Assembly: GCA_020632795.1 (NCBI GenBank)
Contig: JACKEV010000010.1
Coordinates: forward strand, 496,001 to 560,000
Reading direction: 5' to 3'
Length of the DNA: 64,000 nucleotides
Origin: Alphaproteobacteria bacterium
GTDB taxonomy: Bacteria > Myxococcota_A > UBA796 > CAJQPC01
Positions within the stretch are counted from its first letter, which is position 1; every line of letters starts with the position of its first letter. This document shows positions 17,273 through 25,653 of this stretch, piece by piece. Position numbers and translations under genes: made by a program. The notes beneath the pieces were generated by a model, which saw only the letters and a program-made list of their open reading frames with translations, ran no database searches and had not been told where the DNA came from.

Positions 17273-20200
17273 TCATGAGGCCCGGCCGCTGCGCCGCAGC
17301 AGGAGGCCCTTCCACAGCAGGTAGATCGCCGGGATCACCACGAGGGTGAGCGCCGTCGAGGACACCAGCCCCCCCACCATGGGCGCGGCGATGCGCTTCA
17401 TCACCCGCGTGCCCGTCTCCGAGCCGAGCATCACCGGCAGGAGCCCGATCATCGTGGTGGCCACGGTCATCAGCTTGGGGCGCACCCGATCCACCGCGCC
17501 CTCGGTGATCGCCGCCTTGAGGTCGTCCAGGGAGCGCAGCCGCCCCTCCTGGGCGTACCGCGCGCAGGCCTCGTCCAGGTAGACGATCATCACCACCCCG
17601 GTCTCGGCGGCCAGCCCGGCCAGGGCGATGAAGCCGACCCCGGCGGCCACCGAGAGGTTGAAGCCCGCCAGGTACAGCAGCCACACCCCGCCGATGGGCG
17701 CGAACGCGAGCGTCCCCACCATGACCATCACCGTCTCCCCGAGCTGCCGGAAGTGGGCGTACAGCAGGATGAAGATGAGCCCGATGGTGACGGGGATGAC
17801 CAGGGACAGCCGCTCGTTGGCCCGCTGCATGTAGGCGTACTGGCCCGACCACACCAGGGACACCCCCTCGGGGAGCTGCACCTGCTGGTCGACGACCTGC
17901 CGCGCCCGCGCCACGTAGCCCCCCACGTCGCTGGTGGTGAGGTCCACGAAGATCCAGGCGGTGCGGCGCGCGTTCTCGCTCTTGATGGCGGGCGGCCCCC
18001 GGGTCACCGCGATGTCCGCGACCTGCCCCAGCGGCACCGTGTGCCCCAGCGGCGTGTGGACCGCGACCTGCCGCAGCGCCTCCAGGTCCCCGCGCAGCTC
18101 CCGGGGGTAGCGCACGTTGACGGGGTAGCGCTCCAGGCCCTCGACGGTCTCGGTGACGTTCATCCCGCCGATGGCCGAGGTGATGACGTCCTGCACATGG
18201 CGGACGTTGAGCCCGTACCGCGCCGCGTCCGCCCGCCGCACCCGGATGTCCACGTAGTTCCCGCCGACCACCCGCTCCGAGTACACCGACGCGGTGCCCT
18301 CGACCCCCTGGAGCACGCCCTCTATCTCCGCGCCCACCTGGGAGAGGGTGTCGAGGTCATCCCCCAGCAGCTTGATCCCCACCGGGGTCTTGATGCCCGT
18401 GGCCAGCATGTCGATGCGGGTCTTGATGGGCATCGTCCAGGCGTTGGTGACCCCGGGGATCTGCACCATCGCGTCCAGCTCGTGGATGATGTCCTCGATG
18501 GCCTTGCCCTCGGGCCAGGCCTCGGCCGGCGTGAGCAGGATGGTCGTCTCGATCATGGTCAGCGGCGCGGGGTCGGTGGCGGTGTCCGCCCGCCCGACCT
18601 TGCCCAGGACGTGGGCGACCTGGGGGTGCGTGGTGATGATCCGGTCGGTCTCCTGGAGCAGATCCCGCGCCTCGGTGATGGAGATGCCCGGCGGCGTGGT
18701 CGGCATGTAGAGCAGGTCCCCCTCGTTGAGGGGCGGCATGAACTCATTGCCGAGCTGGCTCCAGGGCCACGCCGTCGCCGCCACGACCGCGAGGCCCGCC
18801 AGCAGCACGGCGACCGGGTGCCGCAGCACCCCCCGGATGATGGGGCGGTAGGCCCGGATGAACAGCCGCGAGAGCGGGTTCTCCGACTCTGGCCGCACCC
18901 GGCCCCGGACCAGGTAGAACATCAGGACCGGGATCACTGTCACCGCCAGCACCGCCGACGAGCCCATGGCGAAGGTCTTGGTCCAGGCCAGCGGCCCGAA
19001 CAGCCGGCCCTCCTGCTGCTCCAGCGTGAACACCGGCAGGAACGACACCGTGACGATGAGCAGCGAGAAGAACAGCGCCGGCCCGACCTCCCGGCTGGCC
19101 TCGATGACCACCGCGGCCTGGCTCCGGGCGGGGTCGCGCTCCCGGTGCTTGTGCATGTTCTCGACCATCACGACGCTGGCGTCGACCATCACGCCGACGG
19201 CGATGGCGATGCCCCCCAGGCTCATGATGTTGGCGTTCAGGCCCAGCAGCTTCATCGCCACGAAGGAGAGCAGCACCCCCAGCGGCAGCGTGAAGATCGC
19301 GACGAAGGCGCTGCGCAGGTGCAGCAGGAACACGACGCACACCAGCGCGACGACGATCATCTCCTCCAACAGCTTGTGCTGGAGGGTGTCCACGGCGCGG
19401 TCGATCAGCGCCGAGCGGTCATACGAGACGTGGACCTCCACGCCCTCGGGCAGGCCCCGCTTCAGCTCGTCCAGCCGCGCCTCCACCCGCTGGATGACCG
19501 CGCGGGCGTTCTCGCCGAAGCGCATCACCACCACGCCGGTGACCACCTCGCCCTCGCCGTTCATGTCGACCAGGCCCCGCCGCGCCTCCGGCCCGAGCTG
19601 CACCCGCGCGACCTGGGACAGCAGGATCGGCGCGTGGTGGGTCGGGTCGAGGGCCACCGGGATCGTCTCCAGGTCCTCCACCGACGTGATGTAGCCCTGG
19701 CCGCGCACCATGAACTCGGTCTCGGCCATCTCGATGAGCCGCCCGCCCACGTCCAGGTTGGCGTCCTGGATGGCCTGCTTCACCGTGGCCAGGGAGACGC
19801 CGAAAGCGCGCAGCTTCTCCGGGTCGACCTCGACCTGGTACTGGCGCACGAAGCCGCCGATGCCGGCCACCTCGGCCACGCCGTCCACGCCCATGAGGTC
19901 GTAGCGCAGGTACCAGTCCTGCAGGGCCCGCAGCCGCTCCAGGCTGACCCCCCTGAAGTTCGCCGCCCGCCGCAGCTCCTCCCGGGAGATCCGCGCGTCG
20001 CCGTCGCGGTCGAAGCCCTCCACGAGGTAGCGCAACGACTCCGCGGACCAGGCCGCCGCCGAGGGCGCCTTGGTGGGCGGCGCGTCCACGGCGAGCAGGT
20101 CCAGCAGCGCCGCCTCGGTGAACAGGTGCGGATCGGCGGAGTCGTCCGGCCAGGGCAGCTCCGCGTCGTCCACGACGTGGTCCCCGTCGACGTCCAGCCG

Positions 20201-20668
20201 GCCCCGCAGCACCTCGGCGCGCGGCGTGAAGTCCGAGAGGGTGTATTCGTAGATCCAGCCCACCCCCGTGGCGTCGGGCCCGAGCTGGGGGGTCACCCCC
20301 CGGGGCAGCCGCCCCTGGACCACGTTGAGGTACTCCAGCACCCGCGAGCGCGCCCAGTACAGGTCCGTGCCGTCCTCGAAGATCACGTAGACCATCGAGA
20401 ACCCGAAGAACGAGTAGCCCCGCACGTCCTGGGCGTAGGGGACCGACAGCATGGCCGTGGACAGCGGGTAGGTCACCTGGTCCTCGACCACCTGGGGCGC
20501 CTGCCCCGGGAACTCGGTGTAGACGATGACCTGGACGTCCGAGAGGTCCGGGATGGCGTCCACCGGGGTCTCCCGGAGGGCCCAGGTGCCCAGCAGCGCG
20601 GCCATCGCCGCGAGCAGCAGCACGAACACCCGGTTCTGCACGCTGGACTCGATGACGCGCTCAATCAT
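17273..20668 (-). CDS. cusA: CusA/CzcA-type RND heavy-metal efflux pump with EF-hand insertion
   Basis: 1,131 aa, about 90 longer than a typical CusA (about 1,040). It has twelve membrane helices and HME-RND features: NRVFVLLL near the N-terminus, GVMVDASVVMVENMHKH with the helix-4 acidic residues, and WTMPIKTRIDMLATG, the Met-containing region of copper/silver pumps. The extra length is an insertion at about residues 147-243 (DNA about 19940-20230) containing two canonical EF-hand loops, D159-E170 (DVDGDHVVDDAE) and D220-E231 (DRDGDARISREE), between GWIYEYTLSD and LRALQDWYLRYDL, i.e. in the periplasmic porter region. ATG 20668 overlaps cusB by 8 nt. It is part of the sigma-54-driven cusCBA operon and should export Cu(I)/Ag(I) from the periplasm with CusB and the OMF. 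Confidence 0.95.
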   Translation of the reverse strand: MIERVIESSVQNRVFVLLLAAMAALLGTWALRETPVDAIPDLSDVQVIVYTEFPGQAPQVVEDQVTYPLSTAMLSVPYAQDVRGYSFFGFSMVYVIFEDGTDLYWARSRVLEYLNVVQGRLPRGVTPQLGPDATGVGWIYEYTLSDFTPRAEVLRGRLDVDGDHVVDDAELPWPDDSADPHLFTEAALLDLLAVDAPPTKAPSAAAWSAESLRYLVEGFDRDGDARISREELRRAANFRGVSLERLRALQDWYLRYDLMGVDGVAEVAGIGGFVRQYQVEVDPEKLRAFGVSLATVKQAIQDANLDVGGRLIEMAETEFMVRGQGYITSVEDLETIPVALDPTHHAPILLSQVARVQLGPEARRGLVDMNGEGEVVTGVVVMRFGENARAVIQRVEARLDELKRGLPEGVEVHVSYDRSALIDRAVDTLQHKLLEEMIVVALVCVVFLLHLRSAFVAIFTLPLGVLLSFVAMKLLGLNANIMSLGGIAIAVGVMVDASVVMVENMHKHRERDPARSQAAVVIEASREVGPALFFSLLIVTVSFLPVFTLEQQEGRLFGPLAWTKTFAMGSSAVLAVTVIPVLMFYLVRGRVRPESENPLSRLFIRAYRPIIRGVLRHPVAVLLAGLAVVAATAWPWSQLGNEFMPPLNEGDLLYMPTTPPGISITEARDLLQETDRIITTHPQVAHVLGKVGRADTATDPAPLTMIETTILLTPAEAWPEGKAIEDIIHELDAMVQIPGVTNAWTMPIKTRIDMLATGIKTPVGIKLLGDDLDTLSQVGAEIEGVLQGVEGTASVYSERVVGGNYVDIRVRRADAARYGLNVRHVQDVITSAIGGMNVTETVEGLERYPVNVRYPRELRGDLEALRQVAVHTPLGHTVPLGQVADIAVTRGPPAIKSENARRTAWIFVDLTTSDVGGYVARARQVVDQQVQLPEGVSLVWSGQYAYMQRANERLSLVIPVTIGLIFILLYAHFRQLGETVMVMVGTLAFAPIGGVWLLYLAGFNLSVAAGVGFIALAGLAAETGVVMIVYLDEACARYAQEGRLRSLDDLKAAITEGAVDRVRPKLMTVATTMIGLLPVMLGSETGTRVMKRIAAPMVGGLVSSTALTLVVIPAIYLLWKGLLLRRSGRAS

Positions 20669-22271
20669 CCTGTCCCCCGTGGTCGTGGCCCTCGGGGACC
20701 TGCTCGAGGAACATCCCGCACACGGGGCAGCGCCCCGGCTCGTCGGACACCACCTCGGGGTGCATCGGGCAGGTGTACTGCCCCGGCGCGGCCTTCGGCC
20801 CGTGGACCTTCGCCAGCTCCTCGGGGGTACCCTCCCGCTCCTCCAGGAACATCCCGCACTCCGGGCACCGGCCGGGCTCGGCCGAGAGCACCGCGGGGTG
20901 CATCGGGCAGGACCACAGCGTCTCCGGCGCGGCCTCCGCGGGCAGCGAGGACGCCAGGATCTTGCGCAGGGCCTCCTGGAGCTGGCTCTCTGAGTCGATG
21001 AGGAACTGGCCGCTGGTGACGACCACCTCGCCCGCGTCCACCCCGCCGAGGATCTCCGTCATCCGGTGGTCGCCCTGGAGCCCGGTGGTGACCTCCCGAG
21101 GCTCGAACCGCCCATCCCCCCGGGCCACGAACACCAGCCGCCGCCGGCCGGAGTACAGGATGGCCTCGGTGGGCACGGCGATGACGTCGTCCCGGCGGCG
21201 GTGCTCGATGTAGACCGTGGCGAACATGCCCGGCTTGAGGCGCACCCCCGGGTTCTCGAACTCCAGGCGCACGGTGAGGGTGCGGCTGCGCGCGTTGAGC
21301 GTGGGGTAGATGTAGGCCACCCGCCCCTCGAGTGTCTGCCCGGCGAGGTGGGTCAGCTCGAGCTGCGCGGCCTGACCGACCTCCACCCAGGGGGCGTCGT
21401 GCTCGTACACCTCGGCGGTGACCCAGATGCGCTGGAGATCGCCGATGCGGAAGAGGTCCTGGCCGGCGTTGACCCGCGCGCCAGCGACCACGTCCTTGTG
21501 CAGCACGAAGCCGCTGCGGGGGGCCCGGATGGTGACCGTGCGCGAGGCCTGCCCGCTGTCCTCGATGCCCTGGATCTCCCGCGGGCTGAGCGCCCACAGC
21601 TCCAGCTTGCGCCGCGCGGAGCGGGTGAGCGCCGCGTCCGGGCCCTGGCTGCGCCGTGCGAGCAGGTACTCCTCCTGCGCGGCCAGCAGCTCGGGGGAGT
21701 AGATGTCGAAGAGCGCCTGGCCGGCCCGGACCTCATCGCCGGTCCGGTCCACGTACAGCCGCTCGACCCAGCCCGAGAAGCGCAGGTTGACCACCGACAG
21801 CTCGTCCTCGCCGACCTCGACCTCGCCCAGGGTGCGGATGTGGCGGAACACGGTGGTGCGCTCCACCGGCGCGGTCTCCACGCCGATCTGCTGGATCACC
21901 CCCGGGGTGATCTCCACCAGCTTGCCCTCGGCGCGCAGCTCGTCCTCGTAGACCGGGATCAGGTCCATGCCCATCGGGGACTTGCCCGGAGCGTCGCGGA
22001 TGTAGCTGGGGTCCATCGGCGCCCGCCAGTAGGCGATCCGGCGCTCCCCGTCCGGCGGGGTCGAGGGCGGCGCCTCCTCGTGGATCGGCGTGAGGTCCAT
22101 GCCGCAGATGGGGCAGGTCCCCGGGCCGTCCTGGACGACCTGGGGGTGCATGCCGCAGGTGTAGCGCTGGGGCGCGGCGGCGTGCTCTTCAGGCGGAGGG
22201 GGCGCGTCGTCGCAGCCGGCGGGCAGCCCGCCGAGCAGCAGCGCGGCCCAGAGCAGGGTGCGTGCGTTCAT
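20661..22271 (-). CDS. cusB: CusB-type periplasmic adaptor lipoprotein with four metal-binding modules
   Basis: 536 aa; ATG 22271 overlaps the OMF stop (ATGA). The N-terminus is a lipobox (GGLPAGC, Cys20). A heavy-metal-binding domain follows (YTCGMHPQ...CPICGMDL), then the degenerate CusB version (PMDPSYIRDAPGKSPMGMD). The adaptor core has the usual barrel-sandwich and hairpin pieces (FSGWVERLYVDRTGDEV, IRAPRSGFV, TYPTLNAR-like IYPTLNARSRT). Unusually, the C-terminus adds two further intact modules (SCPMHPAVLSAEPGRCPECG and TCPMHPEVVSDEPGRCPVCG) and a His-rich end. It bridges CusA to the outer-membrane channel and probably hands over copper; the tail may act as an additional metal buffer (inference). 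Confidence 0.93.
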   Translation of the reverse strand: MNARTLLWAALLLGGLPAGCDDAPPPPEEHAAAPQRYTCGMHPQVVQDGPGTCPICGMDLTPIHEEAPPSTPPDGERRIAYWRAPMDPSYIRDAPGKSPMGMDLIPVYEDELRAEGKLVEITPGVIQQIGVETAPVERTTVFRHIRTLGEVEVGEDELSVVNLRFSGWVERLYVDRTGDEVRAGQALFDIYSPELLAAQEEYLLARRSQGPDAALTRSARRKLELWALSPREIQGIEDSGQASRTVTIRAPRSGFVLHKDVVAGARVNAGQDLFRIGDLQRIWVTAEVYEHDAPWVEVGQAAQLELTHLAGQTLEGRVAYIYPTLNARSRTLTVRLEFENPGVRLKPGMFATVYIEHRRRDDVIAVPTEAILYSGRRRLVFVARGDGRFEPREVTTGLQGDHRMTEILGGVDAGEVVVTSGQFLIDSESQLQEALRKILASSLPAEAAPETLWSCPMHPAVLSAEPGRCPECGMFLEEREGTPEELAKVHGPKAAPGQYTCPMHPEVVSDEPGRCPVCGMFLEQVPEGHDHGGQDD

Positions 22272-23524
22272 TCCGGGTCTCCGGGGGGCTCGACGCCGAG
22301 GAGGGCGGTGACCTCGGCCTGTTGAAGGTGGGTCTCGACCGCCGCGACGATCCGCGCGCGCTCCAGGTCGAGCAGGGTGACCTCGGCCTCGAACAGCGAG
22401 GCGAAGTCCGCGCGGCCCACCGCGAAGTCGGCCAGCGTCGTGTCCAGGGTCTGCTGGGCGCCGGGGATCAGGACGCCGTCGCAGGTCTGCGTCTTCTCGG
22501 CCGCCCGACCCCAGCGCGCGAGGGCGGCGTCCACGGAGGCGACGATCTCGTTGATGACCGCCTCCAGGGCCTGCGCGGCGGCGCGCGCCTCCTCCTGGGC
22601 GGCGGCCTCGGCGCCCCGGGCCCGGCGCAGGCTCCCCGCAGGGATCGGCGCCCCCAGCCCCACCGCGACCAGATCCGTGCCGGGGTCGGTCGCGGTCTCG
22701 ACGGTGCGGATCCGGTAGCCCGCCCACACCGTGAGGTCCGGCCGCGCGTCCACCCGGGCCAGCGCCGCCGCGCTCCGTGCCGCGTCCCCCTCCACCCCGA
22801 GCCGCAGGACGAGAGGGCGGTGCGCCCGCGCCAGGGCCTCCCAGTCGGCCGACCCCGGGGGAGGCGCGGGCTCGACCGCCGCCGGGGTGGGCACCGCCTG
22901 CCCGGGCGGGCGGGCCAGGGCCTCGTTGAGCGCTGCGGTCAAGGCGCGCTCGTCCCGCGCGAAGTCGCCCAACTCGTCGCCCAGCCGGTCCCGCAGCACG
23001 GTCAGCCGCAGGACGGCGTGCTGCCCCACCCCGCCGGTCTCGTAGCGGACGCGGGCGGCCCGCAGCAGCTCCTCGGTGCGGGCGAGGTGGGCCTCGGTCA
23101 CCTCCCGGAGCAGGCGGGTTCGGGTCAGCAGCCACCAGGTGCGCGTGACCGCCGCGCGGAGCTGCAGGGCGGCCTCGTCCACGGAGAGGCCCGCCGCGTC
23201 CGCCCGGAGCGCGCCGACCTCGCGCTGGAGGGGGCTCCACCCGGGCGGCTTGAGGGTCTGCTGGGCGCGGAGCTGTACCCCGGCCATCGGGTGGCCGGAC
23301 AGGTCGAAGGAGTCGACCGGCAGGTTGGACAGCTCCACGGCGAGCATGGGGTCGGGCCAGGCCCCCGCGACCTCGGCGCGGGCCTCCAGGGCGCGGGCGC
23401 GAGCGCGCATCGCCTCCAGATCCGAGTTCGCGGCCACCGCCTCATCGGCCAGGGCCTCGGGTTGCGCGGCGGCGGGCGATGAGAGGGCGAGCAGGGCCGC
23501 GAGCAGCAGAGCGGGTCGTGTCAC
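22268..23524 (-). CDS. TolC/CusC-type outer-membrane efflux protein
   Basis: 418 aa from GTG 23524, supported by GGAGGT six nt upstream and by a signal peptide that starts there (ALLLAALLALSSPAAA). The body is Ala/Leu/Arg-rich alpha-helical coiled coil in two repeats (for example QREVGALRADAAGLSVDEAA and RGAEAAAQEEARAAAQALEA), the organisation of TolC-type outer membrane factors. Length is typical. It is the first gene of the cusCBA operon, downstream of a sigma-54 element at 23549-23566, and should supply the exit duct for the CusBA pump. Confidence 0.87.
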   Translation of the reverse strand: MTRPALLLAALLALSSPAAAQPEALADEAVAANSDLEAMRARARALEARAEVAGAWPDPMLAVELSNLPVDSFDLSGHPMAGVQLRAQQTLKPPGWSPLQREVGALRADAAGLSVDEAALQLRAAVTRTWWLLTRTRLLREVTEAHLARTEELLRAARVRYETGGVGQHAVLRLTVLRDRLGDELGDFARDERALTAALNEALARPPGQAVPTPAAVEPAPPPGSADWEALARAHRPLVLRLGVEGDAARSAAALARVDARPDLTVWAGYRIRTVETATDPGTDLVAVGLGAPIPAGSLRRARGAEAAAQEEARAAAQALEAVINEIVASVDAALARWGRAAEKTQTCDGVLIPGAQQTLDTTLADFAVGRADFASLFEAEVTLLDLERARIVAAVETHLQQAEVTALLGVEPPGDPE

Positions 23525-23548
23525 AGGTGGACCTCCGGACCAGCGCTA

Positions 23549-23566
23549 CAGCAGCTTCCGTGCCAG
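23549..23566 (-). promoter_or_regulatory. sigma-54 promoter of cusCBA
   Basis: On the minus strand the element reads CTGGCACGGAAGCTGCTG: GG, exactly 10 nt, then GC, matching the -24/-12 consensus TGGCAC-N5-TTGC. The predicted transcript start near 23539 leaves a leader of about 15 nt before GTG 23524 that contains the GGAGGT ribosome site. Confidence 0.8.
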
Positions 23567-23605
23567 CCCAGCGGTCGCCCTGCGTGGGCTGATGGGAGGC
23601 CCGGT

Positions 23606-23642
23606 TTCGCAGATCCGCGAACCCCGTTCGCAGGGCTGCGAC
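23606..23642. promoter_or_regulatory. Paired UAS palindromes upstream of cusCBA
   Basis: Two imperfect 16-bp palindromes, TTCGCAGATCCGCGAA (23606-23621) and TTCGCAGGGCTGCGAC (23627-23642), begin 21 bp apart (two helical turns), about 40-80 bp upstream of the sigma-54 element. The same motif and spacing recur at 25549 and 29123, so this is a probable binding region for the NtrC-family regulator encoded at 27779. Confidence 0.82.
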
Positions 23643-23727
23643 GCGGACTTCCCTGATTGGAGGAACAGGATCAGCAGGCAGAGGCGCCCATCAGCGCCTC
23701 AGCACGCCAGCGAGCCCCCTGCGCCCC

Positions 23728-25104
23728 CTACTCGACGACCAGCTCCGTCATCATCCCGCGCTCGGCGTGCTCCAGGATGTGGCAGTGGCTCATCCAGCGG
23801 CCGGGGTTCTCCAGCTCGGAGTACAGCTCGACGCGCTGCCCGCCGTTGACCTGCCAGGTGTCCAGCAGGCCGGGGAAGTCCACGGGCTCGCCGTCCACCG
23901 AGACCACCTGGAAGAAGTTGCCGTGCAGGTGGAAGGGGTGGTTCGCCAGGGACTCGTCCTGGACGACGATGCGGGTGGGGGTGTCGCCCGAGACCACGAT
24001 GGGCTCGTGCTCGTCCCAGGTGGCGCCGTTGATGAGCCAGTAGATGCTGGTGCCGCCGCCGGTGACGCTGAAGGTCATCTCCACGTCCTGGGTGGTCTCC
24101 TGCATCGCGGGCAGGGGCTCCGCGCCCCAGTCCAGGGGGAGGCCGTCGCCGGGCTCGCCCTCCAGCTCGGCCTGGAAGACCGGGAAGGTGTCGAAGCCCA
24201 GACCGGACTGGACCAGGACGTTGAGCACCGGGCCCTCACCCTCGGGGTCGGGGATGACCTCCAGGTCCACCCGGCGGCCCACCGGGAGCTGCACGCGGCG
24301 GTCCGTCCAGGGCTCGGGGATGAGGCCACCGTCGGTGCCGATGACCCGCCAGCTCGCGCCGTCGACCGAGGCGAACAGGGTGCGGGCGTTCGCGGTGTTG
24401 ACCAGGCGCCACCGCTCGACCCCGCCGGGCCGGGAGGTGCCGGTGAGCAGGCCGGACTGCCCGTTGGCCAGCAGGGTGCCCCCGGTGCGACCGTGGACCT
24501 GCTGGGGGTGGCTGTTGTCCAGGTCGAACGAGTACATCTGGCCGTCAGAGGTCAGGGCGATGTCGTCGAGTACGAAGGCGCGCTCGGCGTCCACGATCAG
24601 CGGCTCGGCCTCGTGGACCACCAGCATGCCCTGGAGCCCGCGCTCGACCTGCTCGTTGGACCGGACGTGGGGGTGGTACCACCAGGTGCCCGCGTCGGGC
24701 AGGGTGAACTCGTAGACGAAGGTCTCGCCGGGCTCGACCGGGTCCTGGATGGCGGGCACGCCGTCCATCTCGTCGGGGATGCGCAGGCCGTGCCAGTGGA
24801 TGGTCGTGGCCTCGTCGAGGTTGTTGGTGAAGACCACCCGCAGGGTGTCCCCCACCCGCGCCTGGATGAGCGGGCCGGGGACCTGGTCGTTGTAGGCCCA
24901 GACGCCGGGGGTGGAGATGCCCTCGATGAACTCGGCGTCGGTGACGCCCGCGACCAGCTCGACCTCGACCACGTCGTCGGCCGGGTCCAGGTCCGGGGCC
25001 ACCGCCGGGCCGAGCAGCTCGGGCAGGGCGGGGGCGACGGGGGCGCTGTCGTCGGTGGCGGGGGTCTTGTCCGCGCAGGCGAGCAGGGTCAGGAGGGCGA
25101 TCAT
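23728..25104 (-). CDS. Multicopper oxidase lipoprotein (CueO/CopA-oxidase type)
   Basis: 458 aa with a lipobox at the very N-terminus (LLTLLAC, Cys10), so it is probably anchored at a membrane facing the periplasm or the surface. All four multicopper-oxidase copper motifs are present: TIHWHGLRIP, GTWWYHPHVRS, HPFHLHGNFF and SHCHILEHAERGMM, giving the T1 Cys-His and axial Met plus the T2/T3 trinuclear histidines. It is predicted to oxidise Cu(I) to Cu(II). There is no Met-rich segment like that of CueO. It lies 70 bp downstream of the small metal-binding lipoprotein with a hairpin between, and is probably transcribed with it from the sigma-54 promoter at 25494. Confidence 0.93.
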   Translation of the reverse strand: MIALLTLLACADKTPATDDSAPVAPALPELLGPAVAPDLDPADDVVEVELVAGVTDAEFIEGISTPGVWAYNDQVPGPLIQARVGDTLRVVFTNNLDEATTIHWHGLRIPDEMDGVPAIQDPVEPGETFVYEFTLPDAGTWWYHPHVRSNEQVERGLQGMLVVHEAEPLIVDAERAFVLDDIALTSDGQMYSFDLDNSHPQQVHGRTGGTLLANGQSGLLTGTSRPGGVERWRLVNTANARTLFASVDGASWRVIGTDGGLIPEPWTDRRVQLPVGRRVDLEVIPDPEGEGPVLNVLVQSGLGFDTFPVFQAELEGEPGDGLPLDWGAEPLPAMQETTQDVEMTFSVTGGGTSIYWLINGATWDEHEPIVVSGDTPTRIVVQDESLANHPFHLHGNFFQVVSVDGEPVDFPGLLDTWQVNGGQRVELYSELENPGRWMSHCHILEHAERGMMTELVVE

Positions 25105-25142
25105 GGGGTCCTCGACATGGATCAGGGGCTCAGGGAAGATAG

Positions 25143-25165
25143 CCCGCCCTTGGCCGAAGGGCGGG
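25143..25165 (-). terminator. Intercistronic hairpin between the metal lipoprotein and multicopper oxidase
   Basis: A perfect 9-bp stem (CCCGCCCTT / AAGGGCGGG) with a 5-nt loop, between the stop at 25175 and the oxidase start at 25104. No T-run follows on either strand, so it may be an attenuator or mRNA-stabilising stem, not a full terminator. Confidence 0.5.
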
Positions 25166-25174
25166 TGACGCGCA

Positions 25175-25462
25175 TCACTGCATGTGGTGTTCGCCGCCGT
25201 GGTGTTCGCCGCTGTGCTTCTTCATCAGCTCGGTGTGGTGCGCCTGGGTCATGCCCTCCAGCTTCATGCCGCACTTGTTGCACTCGTCGCCCTCCTGGCC
25301 GGTGACCTCGGGGTCCATCGGGCAGGCCCAGACCTCGGCCGCGGCGTCGGGGGCCTCGGCGGCGGGTGCGGCGGGCACCGCGGGCGTGCTCGGCGTGGCG
25401 GGGGGCTGGGGATCGGCGCCGCAGGCGGCGAGCAGCAGAGCGAGGGGGATCAAGGTTCTCAT
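25175..25462 (-). CDS. Small heavy-metal-binding-domain lipoprotein
   Basis: 95 aa from ATG 25462, the only start compatible with the lipobox (LALLLAAC, Cys near 15) and with the sigma-54 promoter 32 bp upstream. After a Pro/Ala-rich spacer comes one heavy-metal-binding module (WACPMDPEV...CNKCGMKLEG), then a His/Met-rich tail (HHTELMKKHSGEHHGGEHHM). Probably a periplasmic, membrane-tethered copper-binding protein. Its divergent placement from the sensor kinase gene, with shared upstream sites, recalls zraP/zraSR-type arrangements, although the sequence family differs. Confidence 0.83.
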   Translation of the reverse strand: MRTLIPLALLLAACGADPQPPATPSTPAVPAAPAAEAPDAAAEVWACPMDPEVTGQEGDECNKCGMKLEGMTQAHHTELMKKHSGEHHGGEHHMQ

Positions 25463-25493
25463 GATGGCCTCAGAGCAATCTCGTTTTGGTGTA

Positions 25494-25510
25494 GCACCTT
25501 CCGTGCCATG
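25494..25510 (-). promoter_or_regulatory. sigma-54 promoter of the metal-binding lipoprotein
   Basis: Minus strand CATGGCACGGAAGGTGCTA: GG at 25507-25506 and GC at 25495-25494 with exactly 10 nt between. The predicted start near 25482 gives a 20-nt leader before ATG 25462. Confidence 0.8.
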
Positions 25511-25548
25511 ACGCGCCATCCCTGCACACCCCCTCAGCGCGCCCTCGA

Positions 25549-25585
25549 TTCGCAGCTCTGCGAAAGCGCTTCGCGCCGCTGCGAA
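25549..25585. promoter_or_regulatory. Central UAS pair of the copper regulon
   Basis: TTCGCAGCTCTGCGAA (25549-25564, a near-perfect palindrome) and TTCGCGCCGCTGCGAA (25570-25585), 21 bp apart. They lie midway between the two divergent sigma-54 elements at 25494-25510 and 25624-25641, so one bound regulator array could serve both the lipoprotein/oxidase operon and its own two-component genes. Confidence 0.85.
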
Positions 25586-25623
25586 CCCCATCGACGCCGC
25601 GCTGCGTACGGCCGGCGTGCCGC

Positions 25624-25641
25624 CCGGCACGGGGATTGCTT
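25624..25641 (+). promoter_or_regulatory. sigma-54 promoter of the sensor kinase/regulator operon
   Basis: Plus strand CCGGCACGGGGATTGCTT: GG, 10 nt, GC, with an excellent TTGCT -12 box. The predicted start near 25651 is only about 3 nt before ATG 25654, so the message may be effectively leaderless. It implies autoregulation. Confidence 0.72.
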
Positions 25642-25653
25642 ACATGGGACCGG

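Noticed and set aside
17753..21001. 1,082-codon plus-strand open frame opposite cusA
   Set aside because: The minus-strand CusA is unmistakable over its full length; the opposite frame is a His/Arg/Leu/Val-rich shadow.
25636..25653. TTG 25636 as the start of the sensor kinase
   Set aside because: It lies within the -12 box of the predicted promoter, so the transcript would not contain it; ATG 25654 keeps the first membrane helix intact.
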